A stretch of 64,000 nucleotides of DNA, from contig NZ_CP103834.1 of NCBI RefSeq assembly GCF_029774175.1, positions 2,163,001 to 2,227,000 on the forward strand. The letters run 5' to 3'. The notes beneath the pieces were generated by a model. The model saw only the letters and a program-made list of their open reading frames with translations. It was not told the origin of the DNA and did no database searches. A program made the translations under genes and the position numbers. Below, piece after piece: positions 25,705-34,246 of this stretch (within the stretch, counting starts at the first letter, position 1; every line of letters begins with the position of its first letter). This DNA comes from Actinobacillus genomosp. 1 (GTDB taxonomy: Bacteria > Pseudomonadota > Gammaproteobacteria > Enterobacterales > Pasteurellaceae).

Positions 25705-27048
25705 ATGTTAGAAAAAGTTGTCATTGCAAACCGCGGCGAAATCGCATTACGTATTTTACGTGCGTGTAAAGAGCTTGGTATCAAAACGGTTGCGGTTCAC
25801 TCAACGGCTGACCGTGAATTAAAACACGTACTTTTAGCGGACGAAACGATTTGTATCGGCCCGGCTCCTTCAGTAAAAAGTTACTTAAATATCCCAATGA
25901 TCATTGCTGCGGCAGAAGTCACTAATGCAGATGCTATTCACCCGGGTTACGGCTTCTTATCTGAGAATGCGGATTTTGCCGAACAAGTAGAAAACTCAGG
26001 CTTTACTTTTATTGGTCCTACTGCGGACGTGATTCGTTTAATGGGCGATAAAGTATCGGCAATCAATGCAATGAAAAAAGCGGGCGTGCCTTGCGTACCG
26101 GGTTCCGACGGTCCGGTAGGTAACGATCCGGCTAAAAACAAAGAAATTGCAAAACGTATCGGTTATCCGGTGATTATTAAAGCGTCCGGCGGTGGCGGCG
26201 GTCGTGGTATGCGTGTGGTATATAACGAGAAAGATCTCGAAGAATCTATCGCAATGACCAAAGCGGAAGCGAAAGCGGCATTTAATAACGATATGGTGTA
26301 TATGGAAAAATATTTAGAAAATCCACGCCATATTGAAATCCAAGTATTAGCGGACACACACGGTAATGCGGTTTATTTAGCGGAACGTGACTGTTCAATG
26401 CAACGCCGTCACCAAAAAGTGGTGGAAGAAGCACCGGCACCGGGTATTACCCCTGAATTACGTAAATTCATCGGTGAACGTTGTGCGAACGCGTGTCGTG
26501 AAATCGGCTATCGTGGTGCTGGTACATTCGAATTCCTATTCGAAAACGGCGAATTTTATTTCATCGAAATGAATACTCGTTTACAAGTAGAGCATCCGGT
26601 AACGGAAATGATCACTGGCGTGGACTTAGTAAAAGAGCAATTACGTGTGGCGGCAGGTCTTCCGATTTCAATCAAACAAGAAGACATTAAAGTGAAAGGT
26701 CATGCGATGGAATGTCGTATCAATGCGGAAGATCCGAATACCTTCTTACCTTCTCCGGGTAAAATCACACGTTTACACGTGCCGGGCGGTTTAGGTGTGC
26801 GTTGGGATTCTCACATTTATACCGGTTATACCGTACCGCCGCATTATGATTCAATGATCGGTAAATTGATTACCTTTGCAGAAGATCGTGATATTGCAAT
26901 CCGTCGTATGCAAAATGCGTTATCAGAAACGATTGTGGAAGGAATTAAAACCAATATTCCATTACACAATCTGATTATGGAAGACGAAAACTTCCGTAAA
27001 GGTGGCACGAATATCCACTACCTCGAGAAAAAACTCGGGCTTAAATAA
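25705..27048 (+). CDS. accC: Biotin carboxylase subunit of acetyl-CoA carboxylase
   Basis: ATP-dependent carboxylation of biotin on AccB. It is 447 residues, the standard length. N-terminal domain starts LEKVVIANRGEIALRILRA. The ATP-grasp glycine-rich loop is KASGGGGGRGMRVVY (near residue 160). The metal-binding and catalytic stretch is FIEMNTRLQVEHPVTEM (near 290), followed by AMECRINAEDP. It is cotranscribed with or just after accB and ends at an uptake-signal terminator. Confidence 0.97.
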   Translation: MLEKVVIANRGEIALRILRACKELGIKTVAVHSTADRELKHVLLADETICIGPAPSVKSYLNIPMIIAAAEVTNADAIHPGYGFLSENADFAEQVENSGFTFIGPTADVIRLMGDKVSAINAMKKAGVPCVPGSDGPVGNDPAKNKEIAKRIGYPVIIKASGGGGGRGMRVVYNEKDLEESIAMTKAEAKAAFNNDMVYMEKYLENPRHIEIQVLADTHGNAVYLAERDCSMQRRHQKVVEEAPAPGITPELRKFIGERCANACREIGYRGAGTFEFLFENGEFYFIEMNTRLQVEHPVTEMITGVDLVKEQLRVAAGLPISIKQEDIKVKGHAMECRINAEDPNTFLPSPGKITRLHVPGGLGVRWDSHIYTGYTVPPHYDSMIGKLITFAEDRDIAIRRMQNALSETIVEGIKTNIPLHNLIMEDENFRKGGTNIHYLEKKLGLK

Positions 27049-27056
27049 TAAGCAAC

Positions 27057-27095
27057 AAGCGGTAAGATTTTCAGTAAATCTTACCGCTTTCTTTT
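27057..27095. terminator. Inverted uptake-signal terminator after accC
   Basis: AAGCGGTAAGATTT at 27057-27070 is perfectly complementary to AAATCTTACCGCTT at 27076-27089, with a 5-base loop, followed by TCTTTT. It lies between the convergent accC and mobA-mobB genes and can serve both. Confidence 0.85.
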
Positions 27096-28185
27096 AGCTT
27101 TTCAGCCATTGTCGAATAAAATCCGCAATCTGCTCAATGTCATTAATATCTAAGCGATTCTCTCGTGCCAGCGGGTAATCAGTCGCAGTTGCAATCGTCC
27201 ATTCATCTAGCTCCGGTAACGGTTTTTCAATCGCTTGGCGATGTAGCTGAATCTTTGCAATCGGTTCGTGTTTAAAGCCTTCCACCAAAATTAAATCCAC
27301 GGCTTTCGGATCAAATTTTGCAATTAATTGCTGAAAATCGACCGCTTGTGTAGGTGTTTCGGTCATTAATGCCCAACGTTCCTCACAGACAACCATAGTC
27401 GGATTCGCACCTGCTACACGCAAGCGGTGGCTATCTTTGCCCGGTTTATCTACTTCGACATTATGATGCGAATGTTTAATCAGCCCGACTCTAATGTGAC
27501 AAGCGGTCAATTTTGGAATTAATTTTTCCAACAAAGTCGTTTTACCTGTGCCGCTATAGCCGGTAATCCCAAGTAATTTCGGTGTAGTTGCAGGCGTTAG
27601 ACGAATATTTTCCAAATCGGCAAAGGTATTCATATTTTGAAAAGCAGACTTTTGCTCGGAGAAATCCACAGCAACACTTTTTTGTGTTTGGAAAAAATGG
27701 AATAAGCGACGTTCACCACTTGCCAGATAAAGACGAAGCGGTGTAACCACCGAACGATGAATTAATGCCGCGGTAGGATGCGCTCGCTCGCCGTCATGCA
27801 CATAAGCAATTTGAGCTTGGTTGATTGCCAATGCCACCGAGAGTTTTTTCACTAAATTATTGGGTAAGAACGGCGTATCACACGGGACGAATAACAGGTA
27901 TTCTCTGTGAATATTTTCAAACCCGGAAAGCATTCCGCTTAATGGTCCTTGGAAATCGCCCAAACTATCACAATAAAAAGGCAAATTCGGGAACTGTGTT
28001 TGATATTCCGCTTGTGAACGATTGATATTCAAATGAATCTGCGTAATTTGCGGCGTAAGACGTTCCACAATGTGCGCAATCAATGTTTTACCGTTTAATT
28101 GCTGTAAGCCTTTTTCCGCTCCGTTCATACGGCGAGCAAGTCCACCGGATAAAATTACTGCGGCAATTTGATCTATTTGTAGCAT
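27094..28185 (-). CDS. mobA: MobA-MobB fusion, molybdenum cofactor maturation
   Basis: Fused molybdopterin guanine dinucleotide enzymes in one 363-residue chain. Residues about 1-195 are MobA (nucleotide-binding AAVILSGGLARRMNGAEKGL, and the VPCDTPFLP stretch). From about residue 200 comes MobB, a GTP-binding protein with Walker A GYSGTGKTTLL and later LVEGFKHEPI. I start at ATG 28185 because an upstream in-frame extension of 73 residues has no similarity to MobA. In E. coli these are two adjacent genes. Divergent yihD-dsbA follows the E. coli arrangement. Confidence 0.9.
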   Translation of the reverse strand: MLQIDQIAAVILSGGLARRMNGAEKGLQQLNGKTLIAHIVERLTPQITQIHLNINRSQAEYQTQFPNLPFYCDSLGDFQGPLSGMLSGFENIHREYLLFVPCDTPFLPNNLVKKLSVALAINQAQIAYVHDGERAHPTAALIHRSVVTPLRLYLASGERRLFHFFQTQKSVAVDFSEQKSAFQNMNTFADLENIRLTPATTPKLLGITGYSGTGKTTLLEKLIPKLTACHIRVGLIKHSHHNVEVDKPGKDSHRLRVAGANPTMVVCEERWALMTETPTQAVDFQQLIAKFDPKAVDLILVEGFKHEPIAKIQLHRQAIEKPLPELDEWTIATATDYPLARENRLDINDIEQIADFIRQWLKS

Positions 28186-28271
28186 TTTTAGGTCCAAGTT
28201 TTTTGCAAAAGTGTAGCTAAAAGTATATGATTCCGAACACTTTTCAACAAGAATTTTTAAGGAAGCAAAGT

Positions 28272-28541
28272 ATGAAATGCAAACGTTTAGAAGAATTACT
28301 TGAGTTATTAGGCGAGCATTGGCGTAAAAACCCGGATTTACATCTGATGGATATTTTACAACAACTTTCGATTGAAGTCGGTGAGCCGGATAACTATACC
28401 GCATTACGTGATGAAGTGTTAATTTACCAATTAAAAATGCGTAATGCGGATAAACACGAGCCGATTCCCGGCATTAAAAAAGATTATGAAGAAGATTTCA
28501 AAACGGCATTGTTACGTGCTCGCGGAATTTTAAACGATTAG
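28272..28541 (+). CDS. yihD: YihD family protein (DUF1040)
   Basis: An 89-residue cytoplasmic protein of unknown function, the same length as E. coli YihD. The start at ATG 28272 is set by AAGGAAG just upstream and by removing a 15-residue hydrophobic extension. The sequence is rich in charged residues (MKCKRLEELLELLGEHWRK at the start). It is 43 bases upstream of dsbA. In E. coli the order is also mob genes, yihD, then dsbA, with the kinase gene rdoA/srkA in between, which is missing here. Confidence 0.88.
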   Translation: MKCKRLEELLELLGEHWRKNPDLHLMDILQQLSIEVGEPDNYTALRDEVLIYQLKMRNADKHEPIPGIKKDYEEDFKTALLRARGILND

Positions 28542-28584
28542 TTGAGTCTAACAGGCGCATTTATTTTTTATTCGAGGAACAATA

Positions 28585-29223
28585 ATGAAAAAATTGGCAT
28601 TAAAATCAGTTTTAGTCGCACTTTCTGCATTTTTTGCAGTTAATTCAACCGCAGTAGCGGCGGATCCGGTAGAAGGTAAAGAATATACCCAAGTTCGCCA
28701 AGCGCCTTCGGCACAAAAAGAGGTAGTAGAGTTTTTCTCATTCTATTGCCCGCACTGCTATGATTTCGAATTAACTTATAAAATTCCAAGCCAAATTAAA
28801 CAAGCGTTACCGAAAGATGCGAAATTAGTGCAATATCACGTGAATTTCTTAGGTCGTCAGTCAGAGAACTTAACTCGCGCATGGGCATTGGCGATGGCGT
28901 TAGGTGTGGAAGATAAAGTAAAAACCGCACTGTTTGAAGCGGCGCAAAAAGATGCGATGAAATCAATGGATGATATTAAAGCGGTATTTACCGCAAACGG
29001 CGTCAGTGCGGCGGATTTTGATAATGGTATCAATAGCTTTGCGGTAAACGGTTTAGTGAATAAGCAAGTGCAATTGGCGGAAGATTTTAAAATTCGCGGC
29101 GTACCGGCATTTTTCGTAAACGAGCAATACCAAATTAATCTGGAAGGTTTTGCCGATTCCGCTTCAACCAATGAATTTGTTAAACGTTATGTAGAGGCGG
29201 TGACTTTTTTAATTAAAAAGTAA
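28585..29223 (+). CDS. dsbA: Periplasmic thiol:disulfide oxidoreductase DsbA
   Basis: Introduces disulfide bonds into exported proteins. It is 212 residues, with a signal peptide ending at about residue 26 (AVAA). The thioredoxin-fold active site CPHC lies in FFSFYCPHCYDFE (about residues 49-62), and the cis-Pro loop is IRGVPAFFVN. It has its own ribosome-binding site CGAGGAAC and ends at a strong bidirectional terminator. Confidence 0.95.
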   Translation: MKKLALKSVLVALSAFFAVNSTAVAADPVEGKEYTQVRQAPSAQKEVVEFFSFYCPHCYDFELTYKIPSQIKQALPKDAKLVQYHVNFLGRQSENLTRAWALAMALGVEDKVKTALFEAAQKDAMKSMDDIKAVFTANGVSAADFDNGINSFAVNGLVNKQVQLAEDFKIRGVPAFFVNEQYQINLEGFADSASTNEFVKRYVEAVTFLIKK

Positions 29224-29238
29224 ATTAAGTATCAAAAA

Positions 29239-29272
29239 GAAAGGCTCGGATCAGATGACCCGAGCCTTTTTA
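29239..29272. terminator. Bidirectional terminator dsbA / ftsN-like gene
   Basis: AAGGCTCGG at 29241-29249 pairs with CCGAGCCTT at 29260-29268, flanked by A-run and T-run. It separates convergent genes and works on both strands. Confidence 0.85.
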
Positions 29273-29274
29273 AA

Positions 29275-30189
29275 TTACATCGAAATAATCACACATTCCG
29301 CCACACTACGTGCATTTGATTGTGCGTTCGAAGCGGCGGCTCTATCGCCGACCGGCCCGACAAATACGCGATTCCAATCGGAACTCGAGCTAATTCGGGC
29401 ATTAAAACCAGCCATTGCCAGACGTGCCTGCATATTTTCAGCTTGCGCTTTGTTTTTAAATGCACCGCATTGTAAACCGAATCTGCCTGCTTGAGCGGTA
29501 GGTTTATCAGACGGTTTGGCTGCTGTCGCCACAATTTTAGTTTGTTCGGCTTTCTTCGCTTTTTCCGCCGCTAATTTTGCTTGTTGTTCCGCACTTGCCG
29601 CACTTTCAACCGCTTTTGCCGTTTCAACCGGTGCTTTGGCTGACTCTTGTTGTTTTTTCAGTTCTGCTTGCTTACGTTTTTCTTCCGCTAATTTTGCCGC
29701 TTTTTGCTCTGCCGCTTTTTTAGCCGCGAGTTCTTCCGGTGTTAATGCGACTACCGCAGGTTGTTGTTCGGTCGTTGTTGTCGTATCTGTTGGCGTTTCT
29801 GTCGTAGTTGCTTCGGTTTGCGGTTTTTCCGCCGCTAAACGAGCCGCTTCTTCTTGTTTTAATTTATTTTCTAATTGCTGCTTCTGTTCTTCCGAAAGTT
29901 GCGCCAATTTTTCTTGTGATTTTTGACTGTTATCGGTCAATACTTCACGTGTTTCTAAGTCACGGATATAGCTATAAACTTCTTCCGGACGACTTGGTAA
30001 TGCAGGACCTTGAGGCGGTACGGCTTGGTTTTGCTGAACGGCCGGAATTGCCGGTGCGGGTGCGTTTTCTTTTAACACCCATAATCCGATTCCGCCGGCT
30101 AAAAGTAAGAAGATAATAATCCCTAAAATAAGCGATTTATTAATGCCCTTTTTTTTATTGGAACGGGCTGCATAATCACGTTGTGGCAC
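29275..30189 (-). CDS. ftsN: FtsN-like cell division protein (SPOR domain)
   Basis: A 304-residue single-pass division protein. A short basic cytoplasmic head (MPQRDYAARSNKKKG) leads to a transmembrane helix at about residues 19-40. A long Ala/Lys/Glu/Gln-rich periplasmic linker follows, and a C-terminal SPOR domain (about residues 230-304, FGLQCGAFKNKAQAENMQARL) binds denuded septal glycan. The layout and the RDYAAR head fit FtsN, which activates septal peptidoglycan synthesis. The linker is low complexity and likely disordered. Confidence 0.85.
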   Translation of the reverse strand: MPQRDYAARSNKKKGINKSLILGIIIFLLLAGGIGLWVLKENAPAPAIPAVQQNQAVPPQGPALPSRPEEVYSYIRDLETREVLTDNSQKSQEKLAQLSEEQKQQLENKLKQEEAARLAAEKPQTEATTTETPTDTTTTTEQQPAVVALTPEELAAKKAAEQKAAKLAEEKRKQAELKKQQESAKAPVETAKAVESAASAEQQAKLAAEKAKKAEQTKIVATAAKPSDKPTAQAGRFGLQCGAFKNKAQAENMQARLAMAGFNARISSSSDWNRVFVGPVGDRAAASNAQSNARSVAECVIISM

Positions 30190-30300
30190 GGTAACACCTT
30201 ATCTTGTTAGATCTAAAAAAATGAAAGATAGTAATCCTACTAAAAAAACAACAATTTGCCTAGAAGTTCATAGAATAAGCGGGCGGATTTTGCGAAAAAT

Positions 30301-31056
30301 TTACGCAGATTTTAAATGCGAAAGATAAACGTCAAAGCGGTGATTTTTCGTGGTTTGCGAAAAGTCGGGTTTCTGTTCCGCCAAAAAAGGCGCGTAGTCG
30401 GGACGTTTGACTACCACTCTTTTGCGGGCCAGTGCTTTTGCCGGTGCAAAGAAATCATCTGAATCCAAATCGGCACCAACTAAATGTTGGAATACTCGCA
30501 TTTCTTTTTTCACTAATGCACTTTTTTGTTTATGCGGATACATCGGATCTAAATAAACTACATCGGCGGTTTGCTGTTCTGCATCCAGTAACGAGATATT
30601 ACGCTCATCAGCTAAAATCATTCGTTCCTGCATAAAACTACCAATTTCCGGATCGGCATAGGCTCTCGCCAAACCGTCTTCCAATAATGCCGCAACAATC
30701 GGATTACGTTCGACTAATAACACTTTGCAACCGATAGAGGCTAGCACAAAAGCATCTCTACCCAGTCCTGCGGTAGCGTCAATCACCGTGGGTAAGTAGT
30801 CCCCTTTAATTCCAACCGCTTTTGCTACCGCTTCACCTCGACCACCACCGAATTTACGGCGGTGCGCCATAGTGCCATCGACAAAATTGACCGCTATCGC
30901 ACCGAGTTTCGGCTCGTCCAGTTTACGCAGCTCTAAACGCTCGTCAGTTAAAACTAGCGCAAGAATGGCGGATTGGTCGTGAACCAGTTGCCATTTTTCA
31001 TAAATTTGCTGAAATTTCTCAGTATTTGAAGATTCGTTGATAAGTTGAATTGTCAT
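30301..31056 (-). CDS. rsmJ: 16S rRNA m2G1516 methyltransferase RsmJ
   Basis: Methylates G1516 of 16S rRNA using S-adenosylmethionine. It is 251 residues, matching YhiQ/RsmJ. The SAM motif is IDATAGLGRDAFVLASIG (about residues 92-109). The DPMYPHKQKSALVKKEM catalytic-loop stretch is also present. It is the last gene of the minus-strand operon arsC-like, dapE, M15 peptidase, rsmJ, 17 bases after the peptidase gene. Confidence 0.92.
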   Translation of the reverse strand: MTIQLINESSNTEKFQQIYEKWQLVHDQSAILALVLTDERLELRKLDEPKLGAIAVNFVDGTMAHRRKFGGGRGEAVAKAVGIKGDYLPTVIDATAGLGRDAFVLASIGCKVLLVERNPIVAALLEDGLARAYADPEIGSFMQERMILADERNISLLDAEQQTADVVYLDPMYPHKQKSALVKKEMRVFQHLVGADLDSDDFFAPAKALARKRVVVKRPDYAPFLAEQKPDFSQTTKNHRFDVYLSHLKSA

Positions 31057-31073
31057 TATATTAATTGTAAAAA

Positions 31074-31742
31074 TCAGCTAAATAGCTGGTTAAAATGTTC
31101 AAGTAAGCAGGCTTTGCCGGCAAGCGGTTCATTTTGCCACGATTTTTGCAAAATCTCGTGGCTGAACAACGTTTCATATTCGGCGGAAATCGGACGATAA
31201 CTGATATGCCAAGGTTCATAGCCTACTTTCGCATTATGAATGCCGTCGAAAGGGAAATAAAAACCGAAATGCTCGGCATGATGATGAAGCCATTCGGCTA
31301 ACGGTGCAAAATAACCGCCGGTTTGGTATTCCCAAGGCTCAAGCTGTAAATGTTGCCCTTCTGGTAGCAAATCAGGGTCAAAAACATCAATTTCCGTCCC
31401 CCAATGATGACGGCTGGAACCGGGTACTGCCGACCAGCGCATCATTGCTTGGATTTTGTGTAAATCGTCCAATTTATTCATATCAATCGCACAGCCGTTA
31501 TCATCATGTACTTTACGTTCGCCATTAAATTTTGCATTCCAAATTAGCATTTGGCGATCGAAATCACGATAAGTACTGGCAGGCTGTAAATTAAAACCGG
31601 CTGCTTTTGCCGCCTGCTGCAATGCAAGAAAGGCATCAACCGCCTCAGCTTGCAAAAAATGTTTATCTGATAACGGATTCGGCAACGGCACAAGATGTTC
31701 ACGTGTTTTGCCGGTGAGGATTTGTTCGAGGTTTGCTATCAT
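31074..31742 (-). CDS. M15-family D-Ala-D-Ala carboxypeptidase (VanY-like)
   Basis: A 222-residue metallopeptidase. The zinc ligands and catalytic residues of the M15B fold are visible: SSRHHWGTEIDVFDPDLLP (His and Asp ligands) and YEPWHISYRP (His ligand and Glu base). STYRDFDRQMLIW is the typical preceding helix. No signal peptide is apparent, so its cellular site is unclear. It sits between dapE and rsmJ with short gaps, suggesting co-expression with diaminopimelate synthesis. Confidence 0.85.
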   Translation of the reverse strand: MIANLEQILTGKTREHLVPLPNPLSDKHFLQAEAVDAFLALQQAAKAAGFNLQPASTYRDFDRQMLIWNAKFNGERKVHDDNGCAIDMNKLDDLHKIQAMMRWSAVPGSSRHHWGTEIDVFDPDLLPEGQHLQLEPWEYQTGGYFAPLAEWLHHHAEHFGFYFPFDGIHNAKVGYEPWHISYRPISAEYETLFSHEILQKSWQNEPLAGKACLLEHFNQLFS

Positions 31743-31760
31743 TTTAATCTTTCCTCAGCA

Positions 31761-32894
31761 TTAACTTTTGAGTAAGTATTCGAGGATTTGATAGTACACC
31801 TCTCCACATTTACCAAGGTCTTCTACGCTGACACATTCATTCACTTTATGAATGGTGGCGTTTAACGGTCCGAACTCGACAACTTCTGCGCCCATTAATG
31901 CGATAAAACGACCGTCTGAAGTTCCACCGCTAGTATCTAAACGAGGCGTAATTTTTGTGACGTTTTCGACCGCTTGTACCGCCGCTTTGACCAATTCGCC
32001 ATTACCGGCTAAAAACGGTTTACCGGATAAATTCCAACTAATACGGTGTTTTAACTGATGTTTAGCTAATATTTCCGCCACTTTGTTTTTTATAATGTCA
32101 TCGGTGACTTCTGTGCAATAGCGTAAGTTAAATTGCACGTATAATTCGCCCGGAATCACATTGTTACTGCCGGTTCCCGCTTTGATATTTGCAATTTGCA
32201 AACTTGTCGGTGGGAAAAATTCGTTACCGTTATCCCATTGATAAGCGGTTAGTTCGGTTAAGAAATTCAATGAAGTATGTACCGGATTTTCGGCTAAATG
32301 CGGATAAGCGACATGACCTTGTACACCCTCGATATAAAGATCACCGGTAATTGAGCCTCGTCTGCCGTTTTTAATGACATCACCCAATACTTTACCGCTG
32401 GAAGGCTCGCCCACGACGCAATAGTGAATCGGTTCGCCTCTTGCCATCAGTGTTTCCACCACTTTTACCGTACCGTCTTTTGCTGCTGCTTCTTCATCGG
32501 AGGTAATTAATAACGCAATCGTGCCGGCATGGTTCGGATTTGCTTTAACAAATTCTTCTGCCGCAACAACCAGAGCGGAAAGAGAACCCTTCATATCTGC
32601 CGCACCACGTCCGTAAAGCATATTATCCACAATACGAGCTTCAAACGGAGGATAGGCCCATTGCGCTTCATCACCAACTGGCACCACATCGGTATGTCCG
32701 GCAAATGCAATGACCGGATGAGTATTACCGTGCTTCGCCCATAAATTTAACGTATCGCCGAATGGCAACCACTCGAGCGTAAAGCCTAATTGCTGCAAAC
32801 GTTCTGCAATCACTTGTTGGCAGCCTTGATCGGCCGGACTAATGGACGGACGACGAATTAAATCTTGTGCAAGGTTGATGATGTTGTTTTTCAT
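31761..32894 (-). CDS. dapE: Succinyl-diaminopimelate desuccinylase
   Basis: Zinc-dependent M20 amidohydrolase that releases L,L-diaminopimelate. It is 377 residues, standard for DapE. The metal site is visible in AFAGHTDVVPVGD (His), YGRGAADMKGSLSAL (Asp bridging), SDEEAAAKDGT (Glu base and ligand), VVGEPSS and GPLNATIHKVNECV (His). It overlaps no neighbour but is 22 bases after the arsC-like gene. Confidence 0.96.
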   Translation of the reverse strand: MKNNIINLAQDLIRRPSISPADQGCQQVIAERLQQLGFTLEWLPFGDTLNLWAKHGNTHPVIAFAGHTDVVPVGDEAQWAYPPFEARIVDNMLYGRGAADMKGSLSALVVAAEEFVKANPNHAGTIALLITSDEEAAAKDGTVKVVETLMARGEPIHYCVVGEPSSGKVLGDVIKNGRRGSITGDLYIEGVQGHVAYPHLAENPVHTSLNFLTELTAYQWDNGNEFFPPTSLQIANIKAGTGSNNVIPGELYVQFNLRYCTEVTDDIIKNKVAEILAKHQLKHRISWNLSGKPFLAGNGELVKAAVQAVENVTKITPRLDTSGGTSDGRFIALMGAEVVEFGPLNATIHKVNECVSVEDLGKCGEVYYQILEYLLKS

Positions 32895-32916
32895 ATGCTA
32901 ATTTTCCAAAAATAAA

Positions 32917-33267
32917 TTATTTACCGAACGTTTGTTCGTATTGTTTGACATCAAAACCAATCAGCGCAATGCCGTCTTGCAAGATAATCGGACGTTTAAT
33001 CAGGGTCGGCTGCTCTAACAACACTTTTAATGCCGTTGTACGATCCAGATTGTTTTTCACCGCTTCATCTAAATTACGCCAAGTGGTTGAGCGTTTATTG
33101 ACCAGATTTTCCCAGCCGAAAGCGGCTTCCGCATGCTGCAAGAAATCGGTAGATAGGCCGTCTATTCGGTAGTCATGCAATTGGTGAGTTATATTATTAT
33201 CTGTCAGCCATTTAAGTGCTTTTTTTACGGTATCACAATTTTTAATACCATATACTTGGATTGTCAT
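32917..33267 (-). CDS. ArsC/Spx-family reductase-like protein (YffB)
   Basis: A 116-residue thioredoxin-fold protein of the ArsC/YffB family. It begins MTIQVYGIKNCDTVKKALKW, with the conserved Cys near residue 11 and a later RPIILQDGIALIGFD stretch. I use ATG 33267, preceded by AAGGAT, and not an upstream in-frame start that would add 21 hydrophobic residues. It precedes dapE as yffB precedes dapE in E. coli. True arsenate reductase activity is doubtful, and the biological role is unknown. Confidence 0.87.
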   Translation of the reverse strand: MTIQVYGIKNCDTVKKALKWLTDNNITHQLHDYRIDGLSTDFLQHAEAAFGWENLVNKRSTTWRNLDEAVKNNLDRTTALKVLLEQPTLIKRPIILQDGIALIGFDVKQYEQTFGK

Positions 33268-33475
33268 ATAAAAGATCCTTGCTAGATAAATAGAAAAGAT
33301 TACTTTAGTGTTTTTTTTCTGTTGAAACAAGCATTGTTGGTAAAAGTGCTATATACTCTAATCTATTATCGGTTCGATTATTAGCCGAATAATGTCTATT
33401 AAATAAAAAAATTTATAATCTATCGCCGTGTTTATTTGTATAATTTACGGAATATTCTTTAGGGTATTACTTAAG

Positions 33476-34198
33476 ATGAAGAAACTTACTTTCAAAAGTA
33501 TAACATTAGCTTTAACGTTGATGTTAGCAGCCTGCGGGAGTTATAAAGATACGAAGATGTCCGGTTCGTCCGAGCCTGAGTATAAAATCTCAGACACGGA
33601 TGTGAAAAAATGGGTCATTGAAAAAAATAAAGTCGAGCAGTGTTTATTCCCTAAAAAAGGATCGGCTAAAAACAGATTGTCGGAGTCTAATCGCTTTGTC
33701 TATCAAATGGCGGCTTATAATAGAACGCTTAGTCAGATTATTGGTGAAGATCATTATCAAACGTTAATGCAAGATCCTGCGTCTCAGCAATATTTAGCGG
33801 ATAGATTGGCAAAATTAGGACATTCTAAAAGCGTAAAAATTGAAAAAAAGTGGTGTAGTGAGCTGAGAGCGGATTATCAAAAATTTAATAAATCGACAAA
33901 AACGGCAAAGTCGGTTATAAAGAAATCGGCAGAGGACGGACAGTCTAAGCAAGCGAAAAAAAGCGTTAGTAAGAAATCGCAGAAAGTGGCAAGAAAAGGC
34001 TTAGAAACAAAAGACAAACCATATCAAGCTGTTGATGAAATAGAACAAGTAACACAAGACACCTCGAGTATGAAAGCATCTTCAAAGGGCAGAGCTAACG
34101 AGAGAACGGAAGATAGTTCATACCAAGAACCGAAAGCACCGAATGGCCGTATTAAAGTCAATTGGGAGCCGGTGAAAAACGAAGTGTATTCTTACTAA
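33476..34198 (+). CDS. Lysine/serine-rich lipoprotein of unknown function
   Basis: A 240-residue predicted lipoprotein. A signal peptide with the lipobox LMLAAC places the modified Cys at residue 19. The first half is folded-looking, with three further Cys candidates reduced to two (EQCLFPKK, KWCSEL). The second half (from about residue 135) is low complexity, rich in Lys and Ser, and positively charged. I use ATG 33476 because the longer frame from 33428 adds a second hydrophobic stretch before the signal. The family is not known to me; the basic tail might contact peptidoglycan, nucleic acid or LPS. Confidence 0.78.
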   Translation: MKKLTFKSITLALTLMLAACGSYKDTKMSGSSEPEYKISDTDVKKWVIEKNKVEQCLFPKKGSAKNRLSESNRFVYQMAAYNRTLSQIIGEDHYQTLMQDPASQQYLADRLAKLGHSKSVKIEKKWCSELRADYQKFNKSTKTAKSVIKKSAEDGQSKQAKKSVSKKSQKVARKGLETKDKPYQAVDEIEQVTQDTSSMKASSKGRANERTEDSSYQEPKAPNGRIKVNWEPVKNEVYSY

Positions 34199-34205
34199 AG
34201 GCTAA

Positions 34206-34246
34206 ACAAAAAGAGATGTGAATATTAACTCACATCTCTTTTTTAT
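34206..34246. terminator. Bidirectional terminator lipoprotein gene / folP
   Basis: AAGAGATGTGA (34211-34221) and TCACATCTCTT (34230-34240) form an 11-bp stem flanked by A-run and T-run between convergent genes. Confidence 0.85.

Noticed and set aside
28186..28404. Longer N-terminus for the MobA-MobB protein
   Set aside because: The extra 73 residues do not resemble MobA and overlap the divergent yihD leader; ATG 28185 begins exactly at the MobA signature.
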